A DNA stretch of 64,000 nt from Chloroflexota bacterium (GCA_009773005.1 WOUT01000001.1:1389-65388); one strand, 5' to 3'. Positions 7,354 to 16,870 are shown, counted from the stretch's first letter. The notes: generated by a model from the letters alone, not told the origin. Numbers and translations are program-made.

Positions 7354-9600
7354 TTAACCAGGTTTTAGACGATGTGCTTCCATTACATTTGGCAGGTTCT
7401 CGATCTTGGTCAACACTCTTGAAAGCTGCGCAATATCCGAGATCTCAAGAACCAATACCAGGTATGCCAAATTGTGGGTGACGTTTAATTTGATATCTTT
7501 CAAGTTGATATTCTCATTTGTCAATAATGATGAAATATCACCCATCAATCCCTGCCGGTCATAGGCTTTTATTTGGATCTCAACCGGGAAAGTCAATTGG
7601 GGTTCACCCCAGGAAACACGGACGATTCGGTCGTGATCTTTCATTCGTAGGATATTTGGACAGTCCTGGCGGTGGATGGTTGCACCGCGACCGCGGGTAA
7701 TGTAACCGATGATCTCGTCGCCTGGAACGGGTTTGCAGCATTTCCCGTAGCTAGTAAGTAAATTTTTCAAGCCCAGCACTGAAACAGCATTTCCGTTGAT
7801 TTGTTTTACAGGTAAACCCGGTTTTACAGCCAGTATGTCTTCTTGTCCTTTTTCACCCTCAGAGAGGAGGTTGATGAGGTGTCCAATGGAAATATCACCA
7901 CATCCAACGGCTACATAAAGGTCATCCAGAGTGCGATAATCAAAATTATTGGCAAATTTTTCAAGATCGTAATCAACCAGTCCAAGCCGGCGAAGTTCTT
8001 TTTCGAGGATCTCCTTGCCTTGTGAGAGGTTCTGGTCACGATTTTGATGTTTGAACCATGCCCTGATTTTTGATCTTGCTCGTTGGGTTTTTACCAAACC
8101 GAGATTCGAATTCAGCCAATCCCTTGAAGGTCCGCCTTGTTTGGCTGCCAGAATTTCTACCTGGTCGCCTGTCTTAAGAGTGGATTCCAGATTGACCAGT
8201 TTGCCATTGATTTTGGCACCCCGGCAGCGATTGCCAATTTCAGTGTGAACATGATAAGCAAAATCGATTGGCGTAGAACCGGCAGGTAGATCGATGATAT
8301 CGCCGCGGGGAGTGAATATGTAAACACGGTCTTGAAAGACGTCGGTCTTCATACCATCGACGAATTCATTTGCATCTTCGACGTCCTGACGCCACTCCAT
8401 CAATTTTTTCAACCAATTGATTCGCTGCTCGTACCTTTCGTCATGAGGGCCTTTTTCTTTATATTTCCAGTGTGCAGCGATTCCATATTCGGCATTTTCG
8501 TCCATCTCGGGCGTGCGGATTTGGACTTCGAGGGGTTTGCCATCGTCATATAAAACGGCAGTGTGCAGGGACTGGTAAAAATTGTCTTTGGGTCCTGCGA
8601 TGTAATCATCAAATTCGTTCGGGATTGGCCGCCAGTGTGTGTGGATAACCCCTAAGGCTGCATAACAGGCGGGGATATCAGGGACGATCAAACGGACACC
8701 GCGGAGATCACGCACTAATTCAAAGGGTTTATTCTTTTCAACCATTTTTCGATGAATCGAAAAAATATGCTTGCTGCGGCCGGTAATCTCAACTTTAACC
8801 CCCGCTTCAGAGATCAATTTCTTCAATTTATCAAGGATCTCTTGCATTTGTCGTTCTCGATCAAGGCGAGTTTCAGATAGGTTTTGGGCAATTTCTTTAT
8901 ATTTTTCAGGGTTGGTGTATCTGAATCCGAGATCCTCGAGTTCCCATTTTAATTGCCAGATACCTAATCTGTTAGCAAGGGGGGCAAAAATATCCAATGT
9001 TTCTTGGGCGATACGCCGCCGTTTTTTCTCTGGCATATAGCCAAGAGTACGCATATTATGAAGTCGGTCGGCCAGTTTGATGAGGATGACACGAATATCT
9101 TCGCCCATTGCGAGAAAAGTCTTTCGAAGGGTCTCATTCGCCAAATCACGCCGCCGATCTCTTGCTAACTGAGAGTCAAGAAGGGCATCATTATTGTCAG
9201 GTTCTTTCGAGATTTGTTCAAAAATTTGTGCTTCATGCTGATCAGCGCGCGACACTCTGGGCAGGTGAGTTAGTTTGGTTACTCCATCTACGAGCCGGCC
9301 AATCTCAGGTCCAAACTCGCGGTGGATATCAGGGAGAGTTACTTCAGTATCTTCTACTGTATCATGAAGGATACCAGCAGCCACCACAACGGGCTGTACA
9401 TGCATTTCAGCCAAAATAATAGCAACTGCTACACTGTGGCTGATATAAGGTTCACCAGAAACACGCTTCTGTCCTTCATGAGCGACTTCAGCATATCTGT
9501 AAGCGTGCATGAGCATTTCCCGGTCAACCACAGAATAGTTTTCGGGTAGAACCTCAAAGAGGTTTTCAAGAAGTGGGGCTAATTTTTCCGAACTGATCAT
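7354..9600 (-). CDS. rel: RelA/SpoT family (p)ppGpp synthetase/hydrolase
   Basis: 748 residues, full length for a bifunctional Rel. Order: HD hydrolase domain (HEGQKRVSGEPYISH about 36-51, HDTVEDT about 79-85, RLHNMRTL about 178), synthetase domain (GRSKHIFSIHRKM about 274, RGVRLIVPD, EVQIRTPEMDENAEYGIAAHW), TGS domain (VYIFTPRGDIIDLPAGSTPIDFAYHVHTEIG), the zinc-finger/helical region (GKCCKPVPGDEIIGYITRGRGATIHRQDCPN) and a C-terminal ACT domain. The HD and synthetase catalytic motifs both look intact, so it should make and degrade the alarmone. It starts 22 bases after the HAD gene, without a strong SD. Confidence 0.96.
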   Translation of the reverse strand: MISSEKLAPLLENLFEVLPENYSVVDREMLMHAYRYAEVAHEGQKRVSGEPYISHSVAVAIILAEMHVQPVVVAAGILHDTVEDTEVTLPDIHREFGPEIGRLVDGVTKLTHLPRVSRADQHEAQIFEQISKEPDNNDALLDSQLARDRRRDLANETLRKTFLAMGEDIRVILIKLADRLHNMRTLGYMPEKKRRRIAQETLDIFAPLANRLGIWQLKWELEDLGFRYTNPEKYKEIAQNLSETRLDRERQMQEILDKLKKLISEAGVKVEITGRSKHIFSIHRKMVEKNKPFELVRDLRGVRLIVPDIPACYAALGVIHTHWRPIPNEFDDYIAGPKDNFYQSLHTAVLYDDGKPLEVQIRTPEMDENAEYGIAAHWKYKEKGPHDERYEQRINWLKKLMEWRQDVEDANEFVDGMKTDVFQDRVYIFTPRGDIIDLPAGSTPIDFAYHVHTEIGNRCRGAKINGKLVNLESTLKTGDQVEILAAKQGGPSRDWLNSNLGLVKTQRARSKIRAWFKHQNRDQNLSQGKEILEKELRRLGLVDYDLEKFANNFDYRTLDDLYVAVGCGDISIGHLINLLSEGEKGQEDILAVKPGLPVKQINGNAVSVLGLKNLLTSYGKCCKPVPGDEIIGYITRGRGATIHRQDCPNILRMKDHDRIVRVSWGEPQLTFPVEIQIKAYDRQGLMGDISSLLTNENINLKDIKLNVTHNLAYLVLVLEISDIAQLSRVLTKIENLPNVMEAHRLKPG

Positions 9601-9622
9601 AGTTTACACTCTGCTTTAATCG

Positions 9623-10306
9623 CTATAGTATATCATTTTCGCAATTTAAGCCTTGTTGTGCAAATAGTTTATTCGGGTCTAATGCTAAAAACGATTCAAC
9701 AATTGAGTCTGCATGAGAGATATCCATGGTTATTGTGATCTCATTCGGTACAGCAATGCAATAAATACCTGCCGCTTTTGCAGCAGTTATCCCGTTGGGG
9801 GAATCCTCAAAGACAATCGCTTCTGAGGGTGTTATTCCCAATTTCTCTAATGCGAGAAGATATAACTCAGGGTCTGGCTTGACTTTTTTAACATCATCGG
9901 CAGTGCACACGACATTAAAATATGAAATTAAACCGACTCGAGTCAAATGATCCTCCACCCAGGAGTATCCCGAACTGGAGGCTACGGCTAAAACAATCCC
10001 AATTTCTCTGGACGTATGAATAAATTCCAATACGCCAGGGAGCAAAGGTTGAGTCGCAATTATCTCTTTGGCTCGGACAATCGTTTGCTCCTGCAACAAT
10101 TTCGGGTCCAATCTGCGATTGGTCAATTGGCTGAGGTGTTCTGCGGGATCATAGGCACTTGGACCTGTACCAATGGCTTTTTTCCAGTCTTCGTGTGTAA
10201 ACGAAAACCCATTCTCAAAGAACAATTCCTGCCAGGCGTTACAACCCGGTATTTCTGTATCAAGGATCAAGCCATCAAAATCAAAAATGAAGCCTTTAAG
10301 TGTCAT
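9623..10306 (-). CDS. HAD-superfamily hydrolase, beta-phosphoglucomutase-like
   Basis: 227 residues. Motif I DFDGLILDTE at the N terminus (Asp nucleophile and acid/base), a helical cap, motif II in VAVASSSGYS, motif III Lys in KKVKPDPELYLLAL and motif IV EDSPNGITAAKAAG. This is the layout of the PGMB/phosphoglycolate phosphatase group (HAD subfamily IA). The substrate is a small phosphorylated metabolite that I cannot name. It lies between the flavoprotein pair and rel on one strand with short gaps (33 and 22 bases). Confidence 0.88.
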   Translation of the reverse strand: MTLKGFIFDFDGLILDTEIPGCNAWQELFFENGFSFTHEDWKKAIGTGPSAYDPAEHLSQLTNRRLDPKLLQEQTIVRAKEIIATQPLLPGVLEFIHTSREIGIVLAVASSSGYSWVEDHLTRVGLISYFNVVCTADDVKKVKPDPELYLLALEKLGITPSEAIVFEDSPNGITAAKAAGIYCIAVPNEITITMDISHADSIVESFLALDPNKLFAQQGLNCENDIL

Positions 10307-10339
10307 GGTTTCCTGAATATAACAATGAACTATTATTCT

Positions 10340-11503
10340 TTATTTTAACAATTCTTGCCCGACGAATTGTCTGGACGGAGAAAGAATATTTAAAGTTTCC
10401 TGATCTTCGATTGTATGCTCATTCAAGACCAGCCGTGTTAGCAATTCACCACCTGCGGGTCCGAGCATAAACCCTTGACCGCAGAGGCCAACACCCAGCA
10501 GGAAGTTAGAGATTTCCGGTGACCATCCGATAATGGGAAAGCCATCCGGCGTCATGGGATAAAGTCCGCGCCAGGTACGTCTGACCCGGATGTTCTTTAG
10601 GCGGGGCATGGTCTCGATCATTCTACGCGAGACCATTGGTAAAAAGCTGCTGGTTTCATTGATATCATCTCCCCACGCGTTTGGGCTAGGAGTAATACAG
10701 AAAACGATCTGACCAGTACAATGTTGGTAAAAGTAGTAGTTTGAAGACCCAACAGCAGGCCGAATATCGACGATCATCGGTCCCAGGAACCTGGCAACCG
10801 GTTCCGTAATGGCGGCTTCATGAGAATCGGGCTTTACAGGTAAACTGATTCCAGCCAGCATTCCTACTTGCGCTGCATAAGCCCCTGCGGTATTGACCAC
10901 AATATCAGTATAATATTCAGATTTTGCGGTCATGACCTTTTTAATTTTTCCATTTTCGACGCACATGCTTGTGACAGGTTCTGAAAAATGGAATTCAGCC
11001 CCGCGCTCAATAGCGTGGGTGTAATAGGCATGATTTGAAAGAAGCGGAGAAGCGCTACCGTCGTTAGGGGAGAATGTTCCGCCTATCAAACATCGGGGAT
11101 TCAGGTCTGGAACAATCTTTAATAAATCAGACTGGTTGTACCAATCGTTTTCCAGCCCGTAGGATTTTTGCGTGACAAGCAACTCTTTGAGGATCTTTTC
11201 TTCGCGTTCTGTATGAGCAACGAAAGTGTAACCACAGCGGTCCCATTCGATATCGTCACCAAAATGTTCCTTGAAAGTCGAGAATATTTCGATGCTGCGC
11301 AGACCCAAGTGGATCTTGGCTGGGTCTGAGTGAGTGGCGCGAATACCGCCAATTGCACGCTTGTTCGACCCCTGTCCGACGCTGGGGACAGCCTCCAACA
11401 CCAGAACTTTAACACCTGCTTCGGCCAGGTAATAGGCTGTGGGGGTTCCGAGCGAGCCAGCGCCAATGATGATCACGTCATAGTGAGTGGAAGGGATGCT
11501 CAT
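10340..11503 (-). CDS. FAD-dependent amine/amino acid oxidoreductase, beta (catalytic) subunit
   Basis: 387 residues of the DAO fold: N-terminal dinucleotide motif DVIIIGAGSLGTPTAYYLAEAG, later NTAGAYAA and a C-terminal DGFPIIGWSPEISNFLLGVGLCGQGFMLGPAGGELL. This is the family of sarcosine oxidase beta, HcnC and dye-linked proline dehydrogenase beta. Its ATG abuts the stop of the upstream gene (TAAATG) with AGGAG inside that gene's end, so the two are coupled. As the neighbour carries the other cofactor domains, this is probably the substrate-oxidising half of a heteromeric complex acting on an N-methyl or imino/amino acid. Exact substrate unknown. Confidence 0.85.
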   Translation of the reverse strand: MSIPSTHYDVIIIGAGSLGTPTAYYLAEAGVKVLVLEAVPSVGQGSNKRAIGGIRATHSDPAKIHLGLRSIEIFSTFKEHFGDDIEWDRCGYTFVAHTEREEKILKELLVTQKSYGLENDWYNQSDLLKIVPDLNPRCLIGGTFSPNDGSASPLLSNHAYYTHAIERGAEFHFSEPVTSMCVENGKIKKVMTAKSEYYTDIVVNTAGAYAAQVGMLAGISLPVKPDSHEAAITEPVARFLGPMIVDIRPAVGSSNYYFYQHCTGQIVFCITPSPNAWGDDINETSSFLPMVSRRMIETMPRLKNIRVRRTWRGLYPMTPDGFPIIGWSPEISNFLLGVGLCGQGFMLGPAGGELLTRLVLNEHTIEDQETLNILSPSRQFVGQELLK

Positions 11504-13591
11504 TTACATCTCCTCTTGTCTTTCACCAGCCAGAATGCCCAACGGAACTTCAATGAAGATTGGCCGTTTGGAAGGATCTGTAATCTTGTCGTACGGAACA
11601 CCTTCTTCCTTAAAAAGTCTGCGAATTAATGAAGCACAAGTCTTCGCTCCGCAGGCGCCCATGCACGCCCGGGTAACGGTTTTAATCTCGTTAATATCTT
11701 TATATCCCTTGCGGATCAGAATTCTGATCTCCCCGGCTGTGACGTGTTCGCAACGGCAAACAATAGTGTCATCTTCGACGTGATTGACGTATTGGAACAT
11801 CGGTTGGGTGATCGGCGAAGTTTGGATGCGGATTCCCGCGATGTGCGGCGCTTTTTCTTTCTCAGTTTCCACTTGAATAATCATCGTGCGGTCACTGGTC
11901 TTGATGCTGTGAATATCAAATATCTCAGTATCTCCGAGTGAGTTTCCTTCTGTATCCAGGATGGTAACGATATCATCTTTTGTCACCACATCGCCGGAAA
12001 ACTCGTAAGGAATGGACACGAGTGGTTTTTCGGGATTAGAACGGTAATCTACCAATGTGATTGCCAGACCAGGACAGCCAGCCACACATTTTTCACATAC
12101 CTCACAACAATAATTATTGCCGATGAAGGTTGGCACGGAACGGATATCTTTTTTGTCCACGATGATCAAGCCATGCGGACATAAAGACGAACAAGGGTCA
12201 CAAGGGATTTCCTGGCTGCAATGGAAAACAGGTATGACGCCAACAGGGAGGTCAGGCAGCTCCTCTGCAAAAACATTACCCGGGCGTGATTTTAGAATCT
12301 CCCCTGTACGATACCATGCAGCAGGAATATCGCCAATGTTTTGCCCCATGAATTTAGCGATTTCCAATCCTTTGATCTTGCCGGAGAAAATAGCCGCTGA
12401 TGCCTCGGCGATCTCTTCCGCATCGCCGGCAATAAAGGCAGGGATGTTGAAATCGAGTGCTTTTTGGTAAAACTCAGACACTGGGTCTAAACCGACTGCA
12501 ATAAGTAAGGCATCACACTCATAAGATTTCTCAGTGCCAGGGATCGGAACGAATTTCTCATCGACCTTGGCAATGCTAACCGATTCCACTTTTTCTTCAC
12601 CATTAGCGCTGAGAATGGTGTGTGAGGTATATATCGGCACTCCCATACGAACCAGTTTGTCTTTATGAACTTTGTACCCGCCGCATTCTGGCAACGCCTC
12701 AACCAGGCCAACCACGCCCACACCGGCTTGCAGGGCATGATACCCGGCAATCAAGCCTACATTTCCACCCCCGACGATGAACAATTTTTCGGAAGGCTTT
12801 ACAAGATCACGATTTACTAATGTTTGAAATGCACCTGCCCCGTACACACCGGGAAGAGTATTGCCTTTGAAGGCTAAAAATTTTTCACGCGCTCCACAAG
12901 TCACCAGTAGTATATCCGGTTTGATCAGCACATATTCTTTACCACTTTTCAAAATACCCACTTTTTTGTCACTGAAAACTGCCAAACAGGTGCTTTGCAG
13001 CCAAATTTCAATGGATGGAAAAGCACTGACTTCTTTTTCCAGGATCGTGGCGATATCAATGCCGCGTGTACCGGCATAGACTGCGTCCGCTGAGCCAAAA
13101 AAGCGGTGGGTTTGTAAAACAAGTTTCCCGCCCAAACGATGCTTATCATCGACAAGTAGAACCTGAATCCCTAATTTACCCAGTTCAATTGCAGCCGAAA
13201 GACCGGCAGGCCCTCCGCCAATGATCAATATCGGAACGTTGATCTCGGGGATTGGGTGGAAAATGGATTCGCCTGTCACCGGCGGAAGTTCAGGGTGTCC
13301 ATTATTTGGGATCACACTCATCCCCTCAGTAACGACTTCCATACACGATTTTAACGGTTTCCCATCCACAATCACCATACACTGTGAACACTGCCCATTG
13401 GCACAAAAAATCCCCAAAGGGGATCTGTCTTTATAATGATAACCAAATACTTTTATTCCATTGGCAAAAAGCGCTGAAGCAATCGTTTCACCTTCCATCG
13501 CTTGGAGGGGTTGACCCTTCCAGTTAAATGAAATCGTTTTTCGAGCAGGAATTGGCAAAATGGGGTGAGTTGTGATCCTGTGATTGGTCAT
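11504..13591 (-). CDS. Multi-cofactor alpha subunit (2Fe-2S, FAD/NAD, ferredoxin, BFD domains) of an amine dehydrogenase
   Basis: 695 residues. Domain order: plant-type 2Fe-2S domain (CANGQCSQC...C, about 63-82; HcnA-like); FAD/NAD(P) disulfide-reductase fold (ILIIGGGPAGLSAAIELG about 121 and FIVGGGNVGLIAGYHAL about 268; HcnB-like); a cysteine-rich ferredoxin-like stretch (CDPCSSLCPHG, CCEVCEKCVAGCPG about 470-520); and a BFD-like C-terminal [2Fe-2S] domain (CRCEHVTAGEI, ACMGACGAKTC about 630-670). HcnA and HcnB are separate proteins in the classic hydrogen cyanide synthase, so this is a fusion with an extra ferredoxin module. It should carry electrons from the beta subunit. Oxidation by oxygen is unlikely in an anaerobe. 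Confidence 0.85.
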   Translation of the reverse strand: MTNHRITTHPILPIPARKTISFNWKGQPLQAMEGETIASALFANGIKVFGYHYKDRSPLGIFCANGQCSQCMVIVDGKPLKSCMEVVTEGMSVIPNNGHPELPPVTGESIFHPIPEINVPILIIGGGPAGLSAAIELGKLGIQVLLVDDKHRLGGKLVLQTHRFFGSADAVYAGTRGIDIATILEKEVSAFPSIEIWLQSTCLAVFSDKKVGILKSGKEYVLIKPDILLVTCGAREKFLAFKGNTLPGVYGAGAFQTLVNRDLVKPSEKLFIVGGGNVGLIAGYHALQAGVGVVGLVEALPECGGYKVHKDKLVRMGVPIYTSHTILSANGEEKVESVSIAKVDEKFVPIPGTEKSYECDALLIAVGLDPVSEFYQKALDFNIPAFIAGDAEEIAEASAAIFSGKIKGLEIAKFMGQNIGDIPAAWYRTGEILKSRPGNVFAEELPDLPVGVIPVFHCSQEIPCDPCSSLCPHGLIIVDKKDIRSVPTFIGNNYCCEVCEKCVAGCPGLAITLVDYRSNPEKPLVSIPYEFSGDVVTKDDIVTILDTEGNSLGDTEIFDIHSIKTSDRTMIIQVETEKEKAPHIAGIRIQTSPITQPMFQYVNHVEDDTIVCRCEHVTAGEIRILIRKGYKDINEIKTVTRACMGACGAKTCASLIRRLFKEEGVPYDKITDPSKRPIFIEVPLGILAGERQEEM

Positions 13592-13801
13592 TTTTTATCC
13601 AAGAACCTATAAGTTTTCGAAGCAAATTCCTGACGACAAATGCTATTTAGAATAAGACTATTTGACCGAAATGAATTGTACCAAATCATCCGTGACTCGA
13701 ATACTGAAATTACACCTGATTCTATGTGGGAGTATCATGTATTTTATTCATTTTCATATGCGGGTGATAAAATAACTTTGTATTTTTAGGCGGAGGCTAA
13801 T

Positions 13802-14770
13802 GTGAAAAGAATTGCTGTTCTAACAAGTGGTGGTGATGCTCCTGGAATGAATGCTGCGATTCGCGCAGTTGTGCGGACAGGCGTTAACAAGGGTTGGGAA
13901 GTGATGGGTGTAAAGGGTGGTTATGAAGGATTGATCAATGGTATATTCACTCCTTTGGGAACCCGGGATGTTGGCGGGATACTGCAAAGAGGCGGGACGA
14001 TTTTAGGCAGCGCGCGGAGTGAGGAATTTAAGACAGAAAAGGGTCAGATCCGGGCACTCCGATCACTCAATGAGGCAAGTATTGAAAGCCTGATCGTTAT
14101 TGGAGGGAACGGTTCTCAAAAGGGGAATTACGCTTTACATAAATATGGATTCCCTGTCGTTGGAGTTGCTTCCACTATCGATAATGATTTATATGGTTGT
14201 GATATCACTATTGGTGTTGATACTGCGTTGAATATTGCCTTGGAAGCGATTGACCGGCTGAAAACGACGGCTTCTTCTCATCAACGAGCGTTTTTGATCG
14301 AAGTAATGGGGCGTGATTGTGGATACCTGGCATTAATGGCAGCAATTGCTGGGGGAGCTGAGTCAGTTGTTATACCTGAGGTTGTGGTTGATCCGGAAAA
14401 GATCGCTGAGGCTTTGACTTCTGCTTACGAAAAAGGAAAAGCCCATGCCATCGTAGTGGTTGCCGAAGGCGCAAATTATAATGCTACAGCATTAGACGCA
14501 TATTTTAAGGAACACCGAGAAAGGTTAGGGTTTGATCTCAGAGTGACAATCCTGGGTCACACACAGCGCGGCGGAAATCCGGGTGCGTTTGACCGCATCC
14601 TGGCCAGCAAACTGGGCGCTGCCGCAACCGAGCAACTTGAAAGAAGTAATTTCGGAGTTCTGGCAGGTGAGGTGAAAGGGGAGATTGTTGCCACTCCGCT
14701 CGAAGAAGTGATCAACAATCCCAAGGAAATTGACAAAGCATTGATCGACCTTGCAAAAATATTGGATTAA
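13802..14770 (+). CDS. pfkA: 6-phosphofructokinase
   Basis: 322 residues, aligning without gaps to E. coli numbering up to about residue 174. GTG start at 13802 with GGAGG eight bases upstream. It phosphorylates fructose 6-phosphate in glycolysis. Seen: SGGDAPGMNAAIR (9-21), Arg72 in GSARS, TIDND with catalytic Asp127 and Asp129, Arg162, MGRDCG with Arg171, and LGHTQRGGNPGAFDR. Gly104 predicts ATP rather than pyrophosphate as donor. Odd: the normal GGDGS at 101-105 reads GGNGS, so Asp103, the Mg-ATP ligand, is Asn; the codon is clearly AAC. Activity or donor use may differ from the standard enzyme. Confidence 0.93.
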   Translation: MKRIAVLTSGGDAPGMNAAIRAVVRTGVNKGWEVMGVKGGYEGLINGIFTPLGTRDVGGILQRGGTILGSARSEEFKTEKGQIRALRSLNEASIESLIVIGGNGSQKGNYALHKYGFPVVGVASTIDNDLYGCDITIGVDTALNIALEAIDRLKTTASSHQRAFLIEVMGRDCGYLALMAAIAGGAESVVIPEVVVDPEKIAEALTSAYEKGKAHAIVVVAEGANYNATALDAYFKEHRERLGFDLRVTILGHTQRGGNPGAFDRILASKLGAAATEQLERSNFGVLAGEVKGEIVATPLEEVINNPKEIDKALIDLAKILD

Positions 14771-14823
14771 AGAGAATTTAACCAGAGAGTGAACTTACCG
14801 GTTTTATACTTACCTGTTTTGAT

Positions 14824-15907
14824 TTATTTGTTGAATTTCAAATAAGCTTCGATGAACCCATCTAATTCGCCATCCAAGACGGACATACTATTGCCAACCT
14901 CATACTCAGTGCGGTGATCTTTGACCATCTGGTACGGATGAAGCACATAGGAGCGGATTTGGCTGCCCCATTCGGCTTTTTGATAAATGCCTCGCAAATC
15001 AGAAAGGTTTTTATCCTGCGCGATTTGGGCAAGATCAAGCAGCCTTGAGCGCAATACGCGCATCGCATTTTCCCGGTTTTGCATTTGGGAGCGTTCATTC
15101 TGGCAAGTGACCACGATCCCGGTTGGGAGGTGGGTGAGGCGAATTGCAGTGGCATTTTTCTGGACGTTTTGTCCGCCTGCGCCTGAGGACTTGTAGATAT
15201 CGATCTTCACTTCATCAGGGTTGATCACCACCAATGGGTCTTCTTGCGCGGCTTCCGGTAAGACCTCAACTTGCGCGAAGGAGGTGTGTCGGCGGTGTGC
15301 TGAGTCATATGGGGAGAGGCGGACCAGACGGTGAACCCCTTTTTCGGCTCGTAGATACCCATAAGCATAATTGCCGCTCACGGCGATACTTACCGTTTTT
15401 ATCCCAGCTTCCTCGCCTTCAGTCTGGTCTAGTATTTCCGTTTGGTAACCTTTACGTTCACACCAGCGCAAATACATCCGCTCAAGCATCCCCGCCCAGT
15501 CCTGCGCATCCGTTCCACCTTCACCTGTATTGATGGTCAACAAGGCGTTTCCGCGGTCATATTTTCCGCCCAGCAGAGTGGAAAGGCTGAGTCTTTCTAG
15601 TTCTTGTTTAATCTTCCGGGTTTCTAATTCCAGTTCATCATTTAATGTGGGATCCTCCATTGAGGATAATTCCAGGGTGTCAGAAATCCGCCGCTCGAGG
15701 GAGGTCCATAGATTGATCTCATCTCGCAAATCGGATAAGCTTTTCATCAATTGTTGGGCTTGTTTCGGATCATCCCATAAATGCGGGTCTTCTGATTTCT
15801 TCTGAAATTCTTCCAATTGTTGTTGTTTATTTGTTAAGTCAAAGACGCTCCATGAGCGAATGGATTGTGGATTGATATTCTTTCAGTGATAATGATAATT
15901 CTTCCAT
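14824..15907 (-). CDS. prfB: Peptide chain release factor 2, with programmed +1 frameshift
   Basis: About 360 residues in two frames. The start is the ATG at 15907 (SD GAGGAATT); codons 1-22 end at CTT followed by an in-frame TGA at 15841-15839; a +1 shift at CTTTGAC continues as DLTNKQQQLEEF into the long frame. RF2 reads UAA and UGA stop codons. Seen: the GGQ peptidyl-tRNA hydrolysis motif in SSGAGGQNVQKNATAIRL, and SPYDSAHRRHTSF where most RF2s have SPF. An apparent TTG start at 15816 gives a truncated protein and should be avoided. It starts seven bases after the ftsY stop. Confidence 0.94.
15838..15853 (-). promoter_or_regulatory. prfB programmed +1 frameshift site
   Basis: Minus strand ATGGAGCGTCTTTGAC: slippery CTT (15844-15842), in-frame stop TGA followed by C (a weak UGAC context), and an SD-like GGAG three bases before CTT. 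This is the classic autoregulatory site: low RF2 lets the ribosome slip forward and make more RF2. Confidence 0.92.
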
Positions 15908-15914
15908 AATTCCT

Positions 15915-16832
15915 CTAGACTTGATTGAGTAAAATGTTGTTGACAAACGCTTCAGGGTTGAAAGGCTGCAAATCTTCCGGTTTTTCGCCTAATCCCGCAA
16001 AATATATCGGAAGACCCAATTCTTTTTGAATGGCGAACGCCATCCCGCCGCGGGCAGAAGAATCCAATTTTGAGAGGATGACGCCATTAACGTGAACAGC
16101 CTCCTGAAAGGCTTTTGCCTGATGCAGTGCATTTTGACCGGTTGTGGCATCCAGAACCAATATAACCGCGTGTGGAGCCCCTGGAAGGGCTTTACCGACC
16201 ACCCGATAGACCTTCTTGAGTTCTTCCATCAAATTGTAGCGGGTATGCAGACGACCGGCAGTGTCGATGATCACGAGGTTTGATTTTCGCGCAATCCCGG
16301 ACTGGACTGCATCGAAGGCGACAGCGCCGGAATCACTGTCTGGTTGACCTGAGACAATTGGCAATTCCAAACGTTCAGCCCATACTTGCAGTTGATCGAT
16401 TGCAGCCGCCCGAAAGGTGTCAGCTGCGCCTAATAACACTTTTTTCCCTTGAGATGAATAATACTTGCCGAGTTTGGCAACGGTGGTAGTCTTGCCTGAA
16501 CCATTGACCCCGACCAGTAGAATGACAAAGGGGTCACTACTTTCATAATTAAGGCGGCTTGGGCTAATTAGAAGCGAAAGCAACTCTTCTTTCAATAGCT
16601 GATGAAATTCACTGCTCTTGATAACGCCAAGTGCTGAAGTTTTTGTCTTGAGATCTTTGATAATATGTTGGGTGGTAGCAACCCCCAAATCTGCCTGAAT
16701 GAGCAGTTCTTCAAGCTCATCCCAGGTCTCTGTATTAACTTCAGATGCCCCGACCAGTGAAGCGATTCGACCAAACGTCGTTTTACGAGTCCGGTCCAGA
16801 CTATCTTTCCATTTAGAGAATATATCGCTCAT
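15915..16832 (-). CDS. ftsY: Signal recognition particle receptor FtsY
   Basis: 305 residues: an N-terminal helical N domain and the SRP-GTPase G domain. G1 VGVNGSGKTTTVAKLG (about 107), DTFRAAAIDQLQVWAERL, G3 DTAGRLHTRYNLMEEL, and G4 ILSKLDSSARGG. It lacks the long acidic A domain of E. coli FtsY, as in many non-proteobacteria. It docks ribosome-SRP complexes at the membrane and works with SecYEG. TATAAT on the minus strand (16841-16846) ends eight bases before the ATG and no SD is seen, so the mRNA may be nearly leaderless. prfB follows after seven bases. Confidence 0.95.
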   Translation of the reverse strand: MSDIFSKWKDSLDRTRKTTFGRIASLVGASEVNTETWDELEELLIQADLGVATTQHIIKDLKTKTSALGVIKSSEFHQLLKEELLSLLISPSRLNYESSDPFVILLVGVNGSGKTTTVAKLGKYYSSQGKKVLLGAADTFRAAAIDQLQVWAERLELPIVSGQPDSDSGAVAFDAVQSGIARKSNLVIIDTAGRLHTRYNLMEELKKVYRVVGKALPGAPHAVILVLDATTGQNALHQAKAFQEAVHVNGVILSKLDSSARGGMAFAIQKELGLPIYFAGLGEKPEDLQPFNPEAFVNNILLNQV

Positions 16833-16870
16833 AGGGAAAAATTATATCACGCGAAAAATAATGGCACACA

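Noticed and set aside
14824-15816. prfB starting at TTG 15816
   Set aside because: No SD there; the frameshift-joined start at 15907 restores the normal RF2 N terminus and length.
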